From Nocardia ninae NBRC 108245 (lineage in GTDB: Bacteria; Actinomycetota; Actinomycetes; Mycobacteriales; Mycobacteriaceae), in the NCBI RefSeq assembly GCF_007990755.1, contig NZ_BJXA01000030.1, positions 1 through 64,000 of the forward strand: 64,000 nt of DNA, in the 5' to 3' direction. A program made the position numbers and the translations under genes. This document shows positions 56,873-64,000 of the stretch, in pieces. The notes below the pieces were generated by a model. That model worked only from the letters and a program-made list of their open reading frames with translations, was not told the DNA's origin and did not search any database. How positions within the stretch are numbered: the stretch's first letter is position 1; every line of letters starts with the position of its first letter.

Positions 56873-58476
56873 CCACCATCAATCATGGCACCGATTTACC
56901 AGGGCACCCGGGCACTGACACACCGCCTCCTTCATTACCCCTCGTCCCGATCACCGCGCGGTCCGCCTGGGCCGCACAACTGATGACCATCGCCCTCAGC
57001 GGTTGGATCGATGATCCCGGCAAGAAATCCCGAGACGCCGGTGAAATCACCCGCGCCGCCTACCCGGTGCTGCCCAAACCACTACGCCTGCTGTTTCCCG
57101 ACCCCTATGCCGACGGCTGGACCGGCGAAACCGTATTCGTGAACTCACCGCGGATCGCCCACGAGATGTACAACCTGCCGCCCGGTCACCTCGACCACGA
57201 GGCATGGAAGAAGGCCCATACCCTGCTGCTGGGCTCGCAGAGCCCCTTCGTCCTGCGTGAACCCGACCACACCAGAGTGCGCCGGGCACTCGCCACCGAA
57301 CTCACACCGCCCCGCATCGAAACCTATCGCCAGCGCAGCGTCGAACGACTCGACGCCATGATCGACCAACTGCCCCTGGACACGCCCGTCTCGCTGCACG
57401 ACTTCTACACCCGCTTCACCCAGGACGTGATCCTGCGCGTCGTATTCGGCTGGGACGACTGCCGCGACCTCGACGAACTGGCCGAGTTTCTTTACCGCGC
57501 GAGCCGCCATTACGCCACCCGCAAGATCGGCGGCCTGCTCGCGTACCAGCTCAACGCCCGGATCAAAATGCGCCCACGCGCCAACCGGGACGTGGCCGAC
57601 CGTGACGACGTGCCCCTGCGGATCCTGTACAAGGCCTACCGGCTACGCAAACACGCCGACGAGCTCCTCTACCGCAAGATCGCCGAACTGCGCGCCCGCC
57701 CCAACGACAGCATCGCGACCCGGCTCATCGAACGCGGCGCACGGGAGGACCCACCCTGGACCGACAAGCGTCTGCGCGACATCATCGCCACCCTCACCGT
57801 CGCCGGGCACGACACCTCGGTCCTCGGCTACGCCTGGGCTACCCAGTACCTGCTGCACAACCCCGAACCACGCGCCACAGTCACCGCCGAGGCCCGCGCA
57901 GCCATCACCGACCGCTACGCCCAAGCGTGCAACACCGAGGCATTGCGCATGCAGGCCCCGGTCCTCGCGGCCTTGCCCTCCCCGTTGCGACAAGACATCG
58001 TCCTGGGCGGCTACCGAATTCGCAAAGGAACCCTGCTCTTCCTGCCGGCAACCGCACTGCACTACAACACGGACCTCTACCCCGAACCCGAGACATACCG
58101 CCCCGAACGGTGGTTCGAAACCAAACCCGAACGCTACGGATTCATCCCATTCGGAGCCGGACCACACCGCTGCCCGGGCAGCACCTTCTACCTCACCGAA
58201 GCAGCCATCGTCACCCACCGCGTCTTCGGCCGCCTCGACCTGGAACCCCGCCGACGCCGCGTCGACCCGGCACGCTTCATCTTCGCCACGGTCAGCCGCC
58301 CGAAAAGCGGGACCGACGTCATCATCCGGCACCGCCGACCCGCCGCGGAAGTGCCCTGGTACCGACCAGGGCACGCCGAAGGGCTCACACCCCTCAAACA
58401 AGCACTACTCCCTCCCGACCCCGGCGCCGACGAACCAGCCCGCTGCCCCTATCCCACCCCGGCACCAACCGCCTGA
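56869..58476 (+). CDS. Cytochrome P450 of the iterative PKS operon
   Basis: 535 residues from the ATG at 56869, overlapping the thioesterase stop. Haem motif FGAGPHRCPGSTF, I-helix TVAGHDTSVLGY, ExxR in EALRMQAP. Closer to eukaryotic-like (class II, CYP110/CYP120-like) bacterial P450s than to the short ferredoxin-dependent ones; no N-terminal membrane anchor is visible. It likely oxidises the chain made by the PKS. The last about 40 residues are Pro-rich. No redox partner is encoded next to it. Confidence 0.87.
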   Translation: MTTINHGTDLPGHPGTDTPPPSLPLVPITARSAWAAQLMTIALSGWIDDPGKKSRDAGEITRAAYPVLPKPLRLLFPDPYADGWTGETVFVNSPRIAHEMYNLPPGHLDHEAWKKAHTLLLGSQSPFVLREPDHTRVRRALATELTPPRIETYRQRSVERLDAMIDQLPLDTPVSLHDFYTRFTQDVILRVVFGWDDCRDLDELAEFLYRASRHYATRKIGGLLAYQLNARIKMRPRANRDVADRDDVPLRILYKAYRLRKHADELLYRKIAELRARPNDSIATRLIERGAREDPPWTDKRLRDIIATLTVAGHDTSVLGYAWATQYLLHNPEPRATVTAEARAAITDRYAQACNTEALRMQAPVLAALPSPLRQDIVLGGYRIRKGTLLFLPATALHYNTDLYPEPETYRPERWFETKPERYGFIPFGAGPHRCPGSTFYLTEAAIVTHRVFGRLDLEPRRRRVDPARFIFATVSRPKSGTDVIIRHRRPAAEVPWYRPGHAEGLTPLKQALLPPDPGADEPARCPYPTPAPTA

Positions 58477-58506
58477 GCCACCCCCGGCCTCGAACAGGAA
58501 ACCAGA

Positions 58507-59244
58507 ATGGAAGCCACACACAACTACCGCCGTTGGGCGGGATACCTGTGCTTCGTCCCACTGCCCGGCCTGATTGTCAGCCTCGCGGTCGCGCGATTCC
58601 CCTATCCCGACGACAACCTCGACGGGCGGCACTACCTCGACTACGGTCTCCCGCACCGCACAATCGAAATCCAAATCCTGACCTGGATCGTGACGACCCT
58701 CGCGACCTGCGGATTCATCCTGCTACTCGCCACCATATTATGGCGCACGGCCCGACATGTCACGATCACAGCACTCATCATGGTCTGCTCCGCCACCGCA
58801 TGCGTCACCACCACTCTGGTCTGCATGGGCATGTACCTCACGCTATCCATGACCGCGCGAGGCCCGAACTTCCAAGCCGATCGCGTCGACCTCGAATTTT
58901 CGACCTATTCCTGGAATGCGACCCAAATCCTCGCTTGCTTCGCAGCGGTATTCCTCGGCCTCGCATGGGCGATGATCGCCGCCGCCAACCACAGACATCC
59001 AGTGCTCCCGCGCGCGCTCGCCAACACCGCCATCGCGGTCGCGGCCCTCGACATCCTGCCCATCCTGTCCATATTTGTCGACTCCGGACCCTGGTCGCCC
59101 GGATCCGTCGGCAGCTACATACCAGGCGCTGTCGCCACCTACGGATGGATGATCGTCACCGGTTCAGTGCTGCTGCGATCCCAGCCGAAGCACCCCACCA
59201 CCCCGATCAAGCTGCAATTTTCTTCGACGGAAAGGATTCAATGA
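58507..59244 (+). CDS. Membrane protein of the iterative PKS operon
   Basis: 245 residues with about six hydrophobic helices (YLCFVPLPGLIVSLAVA, ILTWIVTTLATCGFILLLATI, ITALIMVCSATACVTTTLVCM, ILACFAAVFLGLAWAMIAAA, AIAVAALDILPILSIF, YGWMIVTGSVLL). No transporter family recognised. It begins 30 bases after the P450 stop and overlaps the Rieske gene by four bases. Export, or anchoring the oxidative enzymes, are possible roles. Confidence 0.78.
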   Translation: MEATHNYRRWAGYLCFVPLPGLIVSLAVARFPYPDDNLDGRHYLDYGLPHRTIEIQILTWIVTTLATCGFILLLATILWRTARHVTITALIMVCSATACVTTTLVCMGMYLTLSMTARGPNFQADRVDLEFSTYSWNATQILACFAAVFLGLAWAMIAAANHRHPVLPRALANTAIAVAALDILPILSIFVDSGPWSPGSVGSYIPGAVATYGWMIVTGSVLLRSQPKHPTTPIKLQFSSTERIQ

Positions 59245-60311
59245 TGACAATCGTCGAGCGATCAGTGAAAGACGAGGCCGAAGACATACAGCCGACGCAC
59301 CTCTTTGCCAGCGCGGCCGACCAGTTGCCTCTCCCGAACGGGTGGTTCCCGGTCGGATTCACGAACGAGTTTCCGATGCGGAAGGTGGTCCGTCGAAAGC
59401 TGTGCGGCGAGGAGATCATTCTTTGGCGCACCAAGAAAGCAGGGCTGATGGCGAGCCGCGCGTATTGCCCGCACCTGGGCGGGCACATCGGATACGGCGG
59501 GCGGGTCCGTGATGATCTGCTGGTGTGCCCGTACCACGAGTTCACCTACGATCAAACGGGCAAGTGCACCGGCTCGGGTTACGGCACGCCTGCCCCACAC
59601 CGAACGACCCTATCGATGATGGAAGTTCATGAGGTCAATCATATGGTGTTCGTGTGGCATCACGACCAGAGTATCGGTCCGACCTGGGATATTCCACAAG
59701 TCGGGGAGGACGTTTTCACATTCCCCGTGCAAGGCGGCGACACATCTTTTCCTGTCCATATCCGCGAACTCATTGAAAATGCGTTCGACATCGGGCACCT
59801 TCTGCCGATCCACAACATCAAGCCGATCCAGATGGGGCGCCTCGATCAGGACGGGGCGATTGCCAGATTGAACACCTACACGTCCATGCCATTCCTCGGG
59901 TTCGATGTAAAATTCCACAGCGCGTATACCGCAGTCGGGCTCGGTGCCACATTCATAGACTCATACATTCCCATTGCTCGCATCCGGGTTTTGACATCCA
60001 TTTCGATGACTCCCATTGATCGCAATCTAACTCAGGTAAAAATCGGCTTCAGCGCGCGGTTCACCGCCGTGAAGTCAAAAGCACTTCCGCCTCCCGCGAA
60101 ATTGGTGGACGCACTCACAAAACCACTCGGACTAGCATTTCTCGGATACATCAATCGGCAAGCAGAATTAGACCGCGCATACTTTGCCAACAAGTGCTAC
60201 ACGAACCGCCCCGCCCTCGCAAAGGGAGACGATTTGATCGGCCCATACCGCCGTTGGGAGAAACAATTCTACACCCGAGTCGTCAGCGATCCGAACGGAC
60301 ACAGAGTATGA
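59241..60311 (+). CDS. Rieske non-haem iron oxygenase
   Basis: 356 residues; ATG at 59241 or 59244 after GGAAAGGA. The Rieske cluster motif CxH-x17-CxxH is CPHLGGH (Cys76, His78) and CPYHEF (Cys96, His99). The mononuclear iron site is ENAFDIGHLLPIHN, the D-x2-H-x4-H of the family. The overall type resembles the KshA/DAF-36 (cholesterol desaturase) branch, which oxidises hydrophobic substrates. It is the last gene of the operon; ferredoxin and reductase must come from elsewhere. GC falls in its second half. Confidence 0.88.
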   Translation: MMTIVERSVKDEAEDIQPTHLFASAADQLPLPNGWFPVGFTNEFPMRKVVRRKLCGEEIILWRTKKAGLMASRAYCPHLGGHIGYGGRVRDDLLVCPYHEFTYDQTGKCTGSGYGTPAPHRTTLSMMEVHEVNHMVFVWHHDQSIGPTWDIPQVGEDVFTFPVQGGDTSFPVHIRELIENAFDIGHLLPIHNIKPIQMGRLDQDGAIARLNTYTSMPFLGFDVKFHSAYTAVGLGATFIDSYIPIARIRVLTSISMTPIDRNLTQVKIGFSARFTAVKSKALPPPAKLVDALTKPLGLAFLGYINRQAELDRAYFANKCYTNRPALAKGDDLIGPYRRWEKQFYTRVVSDPNGHRV

Positions 60312-60758
60312 CCACCGCCGCATCCTCGCGGTTCCGAATCAGACATATGCCGATATTGACCAAAGTCGAATCCATAAGACAAGCGAACATTCGGTGAACT
60401 CGCACACTCCGGGTCCTCAGCCGCAGCAGCTCGCCCCGGAGGCGAACTGATGCTTGATGATTCATATGTCGCGGGTGTTCTGAACCTGGTCCGGTGCGGG
60501 TGTTGTTCCCGCATCTGAATGGACTACGGATCGACGGGATGGATTCGACAGGGCTAACCGCAATGCCGCGCAGCTTGGGTGTTGGGCCAGTCGTCAAGTC
60601 GGCGGCCTCGGTGTTGAAGCCGACCGGCTGGTGTTCGATGTAGTGATATCGAATTCTATTGGCCGCCAAGGCGTGTCGGTGGCGCAAAGACAGCGGAACT
60701 CCGAGTAAACGATGAGTTTGTCCTACCAAGACAACTTGTCGCCACCATTGGAGTTCCG
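60312..60758. other. About 450 bases without a gene at the end of the iterative PKS operon
   Basis: No supported gene. Short decayed stretches towards the right lead into the transposase remnant at 60759. No clean intrinsic terminator was seen after the Rieske gene. Confidence 0.4.
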
Positions 60759-61065
60759 ATGTCTGCTCAGTCTGTCATCCCTCGCGTTGTCACGGTAGCC
60801 ACGGGCCGGTTCGCGCCGGGCCACCTCGGTGAGCTGACCCGGATCGTGCCGTTCGAGATGCTCGACGCGGCACTGGAATCGACGCGGGCGACACAGGTGC
60901 GGGGAGTTGCCGTCGCGGGTGGTGGTGTATCTGCTGCTGGCGGGTTGTTTGTTCCCTGATATCGGCTATGGCGGGTGTGGGCGAAACTGTGTTCGGACAC
61001 TGCGCCGGTGAGGTGTACGCGCAGCTCGATTCATTGAAGTTCGAGCTGGCCAGCGCTGGATGACC
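60759..61065 (+). pseudogene. IS4-family transposase N-terminal fragment
   Basis: SVIPRVVTVATGRFAPGHLGELTRIVPFEMLDAAL is the N-terminal domain of IS4-type transposases. Near 60903 the frame is lost and continues in another as ELPSRVVVYLLLAGCLF and PDIGYGG, then after about 60974 in a third as WAKLCSDTAP. So there are at least two indels in 300 bases and the rest of the transposase is missing. A dead insertion-sequence remnant. Confidence 0.7.
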
Positions 61066-61665
61066 CACTGTCCGACGGCGTGTCGCCGCGCGGGGGTCCG
61101 GGCTCGCGGGAACGCTTTCCCAGGTGACATGCTGTCGGGCGGCCTCGTGTTACGACGGCCGCACAGAGTAACCGGGATGATCCGGCGGCACCTCCCCCGG
61201 GTGCACGCACGCCTGCAACTCTGGGTGATAGACGGTGCCGGGGCTGCATTGATAATCGGGCCGGACCAGCTCGCCGTCGATGTTGCTACAGCGATGGAAC
61301 CGAGTCGGGTCGGCCCCCACGTCGCGATCGACATGTCGTGGACGCCGGCCAGAACGCACGGCTGTCAGCGACCTGAGCTGGCCGACAAACACATTGAGGC
61401 TGATCGGAGGTCCTTGCTGTCCAAGTCGGTGCCCTGTCCGAACAGCGACTGGCGATATGGCGCGAAAACGGGTGCGGAGAATTCAAGACCCACCGCCGAG
61501 ATCGCCGCCACCCTGAGAGTCCTGGGCGTAGCCTCTCCGATCGTCGGCGTATCCAGTCACACACATCACCAGGCACGTCACCACCTCCGAACCACCCGGA
61601 CCGGAGGCGATGCTGCAGACCTGAATCCAGTCCACCACCGACTTGACTTCGCTCTCATGGGCTGT
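61066..61665. other. About 600 bases without a supported gene
   Basis: A plus-strand frame (61060-61794) crosses this stretch and runs antisense into the inhibitor gene; its sequence has no domain and no ribosome-binding site. The composition and lack of coding signal fit decayed DNA. Confidence 0.4.
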
Positions 61666-62085
61666 TCAGAAGTCGAATACCGACACCGTCGTAGCGCGCA
61701 ATACGCAGGCATTGGAGAAGAAGCCGTGATCGGAGATCGGCTGCCCACGCCAGACTCCATCGATGGTGGCGACGATGGGATCGAAATCCTGTGAACACAG
61801 CGGCGGCACGGTGAAATCCGCGAGCTCGCGGATGTTCCCGTTGGCCGCTTCCAAATTCTTACAGGCCTCCTTGGCTTTCGGATGGGTCCCGCCGATCGTT
61901 GGCGCACAAATCAAGCTGACCACGCGCTTGTAGATAACCTCGACCGAAACCCCAGGCGCCACTGAGAGCGACACCACCGATTGCGTGATCTGGTCGGTCG
62001 CGGCGCCGACCGGCGCGGCCATCGACACCCCGAACACCACCGCCGCACCGATCGAAACACCGACAACCCGACCGGTGCGCGCCAT
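61666..62085 (-). CDS. SSI-family secreted serine protease inhibitor
   Basis: 139 residues from the ATG at 62085, preferred because AAGGG is eight bases upstream (an ATG at 62091 is possible). A signal peptide ends at APVGAA. The mature part matches Streptomyces subtilisin inhibitor: ICAPTIGGTHPKAKEACKNLEAANGNI, then CSQDFDPIVATIDGVWRGQPIS and FFSNAC, with four Cys for two disulfides. The reactive loop reads C-S-Q-D where SSI has C-P-M-V, so P1 would be Gln and P1' Asp, unusual for inhibition of subtilisin or trypsin. It is isolated among mobile remnants. Confidence 0.83.
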   Translation of the reverse strand: MARTGRVVGVSIGAAVVFGVSMAAPVGAATDQITQSVVSLSVAPGVSVEVIYKRVVSLICAPTIGGTHPKAKEACKNLEAANGNIRELADFTVPPLCSQDFDPIVATIDGVWRGQPISDHGFFSNACVLRATTVSVFDF

Positions 62086-62215
62086 GGCCATCACCCTTCG
62101 TAGACGGAGCCGATCCGACCTGCTGCGAGGTTAATCCACCAATCACCCCGCTCGCCGCAATTGACGTCGCCCGGCTGGGTCACGCCGACCCGCGGAGCGT
62201 GCGCCTACGACAGGC

Positions 62216-62437
62216 TCAGCTGACGGTGCGCTCCTCGCGGAAATCGGGCATCCAGGTGCATCCAGTTCCAGGAAGGGTGTCGGATTCGCGGATAAGGCTA
62301 ACTCCGCGAGCGTGGTCCAGCAGCGGCTTCCAGCGATGCTCGGTCGGTTCGCAGCCCAAAACCACACCCCCGTAGCCGGCTTTAACGCGATCGGCGAGCC
62401 ACCGCACCGGGCGGCTTGCGTCATCGTCCACGCTCAC
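62216..62437 (-). pseudogene. IS110-like transposase N-terminal fragment
   Basis: 74 codons. RWLADRVKAGYGGVVLGCEPTEHRWKPLLDHAR resembles the N-terminal region of IS110-type DEDD transposases, where a VVVGCEPTGHRW stretch precedes the catalytic part. The similarity ends after DHAR and the rest of the gene is missing. Assigned on this motif only. Confidence 0.45.
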
Positions 62438-63305
62438 TGAACCTACTCAGTCCCACACTGTCTCGCAGAGGATCTGGGAGGCTTGCTGTGTCAGCCCTCG
62501 AGGGGTGGTTCCGGGATATCGGTGCCGGTATCCCGCCTCAGCGGTTCAGGAGCGCCCGGGGAGACCCCGCGGGCGAGGACGGCCCTGCGGCGGTGCAGTC
62601 GAATATTCTAAGGCGGCTTCGTCCGGACGCGTGTCGATTCGAGCCAGGCGCCAGCACTTGCCGTTTGAAGCCCTTTCCGATCGTCACCGTCGAATAACGA
62701 TTGGTCCGCGAATCGGCACGCCGCACACCCATCCATGAAGGCCGCGAGTACGAACCAATATGGCGACACTCGACGTATCCCTGTCGGTCTCGCTGCCCTG
62801 ATAATCTGCTTCGATGGGAGCGACCCGATGTGGATCCGCTCTAGCTGGTGGTCAATTGTGGTCCTGGTGGCGGCAGTAGTTGTACGTTCGGCGGCCATCA
62901 CGGCACCAGCCCATGCCGGAGAAGGCTTTACGTTGTCGGTGAATCACGCCGCATATCTGGTCCACTTACAGCCGACGACAATGGGCCAGCCGCCGAAAGC
63001 TTAGGACCGCTCGGATCGGGGAAGAAAGCACGCATGAACGGATATCACCAAGAAGGCCTGGTATCCGATATTGTATAGCGAGCCGAGCAGGAGGTGCTCC
63101 GGACCGCGACAGAGTTGCGCAAGAACCGCATCAGCAATAGAAAGTGAGCCTTCCAACGTGCCCTCGACAACCGTCAGTGGTCAACAACTCCTCGCCTGAC
63201 CACCGCACGAACCTGCGGCTGCCATGGGCGCTGATCGCGGTGCCTCGACAACAAGCGGTGGCCACCGTCTTGTCGTAGTGGAACCGCCACCAAGGAGGTA
63301 AACCC
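62438..63305. other. About 870 bases without a convincing gene
   Basis: A plus-strand frame at 62828-63004 could code a 58-residue peptide with a signal-like hydrophobic stretch (SIVVLVAAVVVRSAAITAPAHA), but its start has no good ribosome-binding site. The rest shows no coding signal. The CoA transferase ribosome-binding site is at the right end. Confidence 0.4.
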
Positions 63306-64000
63306 GTGAGCAGCACCGAGATTCTGGACAGCCTGTACGAGCTACTGGGCATCAGGGCCGAGGAGACCGGCGGCAAGGTCACCATCACCGGTGCCGACCC
63401 GGTGACACCGTCGGTCCATCGAATCGGCGACGCCGCCGCGGCCGCGTATGCCGCCATGGGTACCGAGGTGGCCGCGCTGTGGCGGCAACGCTCTGGACAG
63501 GGGCAGGACGTGACCGTGGATACCGCCGCGGCCGCGCACTCGCTGATCGAGCCCGGCTTCATCCGGCAAGCAGACCGGCCGGTGATCGAGTTGCTGGAAG
63601 ACCCACGCATGCTCAACACCTGCACCTTCTACAAAGCCAGGGACGGCCGCTACATCTACCTGATGCAGGAGATGCCGCACCTGCGCGATATCACCCTCGA
63701 AGTGCTGAACTGCCCCGTCGACCGCAGAGCCATCGCCGACTCCGTGGCAAGTTGGGACGCCTTCGCCTTGGAGGAAGCCATTCAGGTGCGAGGTGGCACC
63801 GCCGCCGCCGCGCGAACCCAGCAGGAGTGGCGCGCGCACCCACAGGGACGGTTGCTCGCCGAGCAGCCCGTCGTCCGGCTGCAAAGAATCGGTGACGCGG
63901 ACCCCGAACCGTTTCCTGAACTCCCCTGCGAGGATCCACTTCCCATGAGTGGACTGAAAGTGCTCGACAACACCCATATCATGGCCGGTCCGATCTCGGC
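63306..64000 (+). CDS. Family III CoA transferase (CaiB/BaiF type), 5' part
   Basis: GTG at 63306 with AAGGAGG eight bases upstream; open to the right edge (231 codons). DAAAAAYAAMGTEVAALWRQRSGQGQDVTVDTAAAA is the CoA-transferase core with the conserved RSGQGQ-V-V segment. From about 215, PMSGLKVLDNTHIMAGPIS is the opening motif that usually begins such proteins, so two CoA-transferase halves are joined here. The family moves CoA between carboxylic acids through an Asp-bound intermediate; that Asp is not in the visible part. Confidence 0.8.
   Translation, partial: MSSTEILDSLYELLGIRAEETGGKVTITGADPVTPSVHRIGDAAAAAYAAMGTEVAALWRQRSGQGQDVTVDTAAAAHSLIEPGFIRQADRPVIELLEDPRMLNTCTFYKARDGRYIYLMQEMPHLRDITLEVLNCPVDRRAIADSVASWDAFALEEAIQVRGGTAAAARTQQEWRAHPQGRLLAEQPVVRLQRIGDADPEPFPELPCEDPLPMSGLKVLDNTHIMAGPIS

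Noticed and set aside
57927-59240. Upstream extension of the Rieske frame through the P450 and membrane protein genes
   Set aside because: The extension is in the wrong frame for two well-supported genes and reads as Arg/Pro-rich noise; the real start is at 59241.
61060-61794. 244-codon plus-strand frame
   Set aside because: Overlaps the SSI inhibitor gene antisense and begins in decayed transposon DNA without coding features.

Overview
The window looks like a piece of a high-GC mycolic-acid actinomycete chromosome, most likely Nocardia. Taxon markers are a type VII secretion accessory locus (EspG, a PPE-like protein, small ESX-type proteins, DUF3558 lipoprotein), a MurJ/MviN fused to a pseudokinase, Lsr2, an EspR-like regulator, a MAB_1171c-type membrane protein, DUF5753/DUF397 and DUF4254 genes. 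Almost everything is accessory: two unrelated polyketide loci bracket the window, with regulators, mobile remnants and small cassettes between them. No tRNA, rRNA or CRISPR array was seen.

Left part (1-17.7 kb, minus strand): a tightly coupled operon runs ornithine-cyclodeaminase-like enzyme -> KamA radical-SAM aminomutase -> PLP aminotransferase -> modular type I PKS, which leaves the window on the left. The PKS starts with a decarboxylating KSQ-AT-ACP loading module (methylmalonyl-type AT, so a propionyl starter) followed by a fully reducing KS-AT-DH-ER-KR module. Behind it lies a 1.2 kb gene-free stretch with two perfect long hairpins, then a MurJ-pseudokinase gene away from its usual neighbours.

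Middle part: 18-21 kb holds a membrane protein of unknown function, a probably leaderless HTH gene, and an lsr2 gene broken by a one-base frameshift. 21.7-28.7 kb is a type VII secretion substrate/chaperone locus without any secretion core. 28.9-33.7 kb is a compact, translationally coupled cassette of unknown function built from two HATPase/DUF4254 pairs, a (frameshifted) nucleoside hydrolase and three unknown proteins. 33.9-38.5 kb has a phosphotransferase, a TPR regulator, a DUF5753/DUF397 pair and a methyltransferase. 38.6-42.9 kb holds a CYP102-like P450 and an operon of two XRE regulators, a HEIGH metallopeptidase and a MAB_1171c-type membrane protein. 43-48 kb has two DUF5593/GAF-like paralogues and a four-gene integrase operon; a similar about 70-base structured element precedes the second paralogue and the integrase operon.

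Right part (48-60.3 kb): a decayed ketosynthase remnant and a DUF5988 gene face a second biosynthetic operon on the plus strand: AT-ACP, a KS / dead-KS (CLF-like) / KR / DH megasynthase, an enediyne-type hot-dog thioesterase, a P450, a membrane protein and a Rieske oxygenase. This is an iterative PKS related in parts to PUFA and enediyne synthases but with a split and domain order I do not recognise; it is the best candidate here for an undescribed system. 60.3-63.3 kb is a graveyard of transposase fragments around an SSI-type protease inhibitor gene, and a family III CoA transferase runs off the right end.
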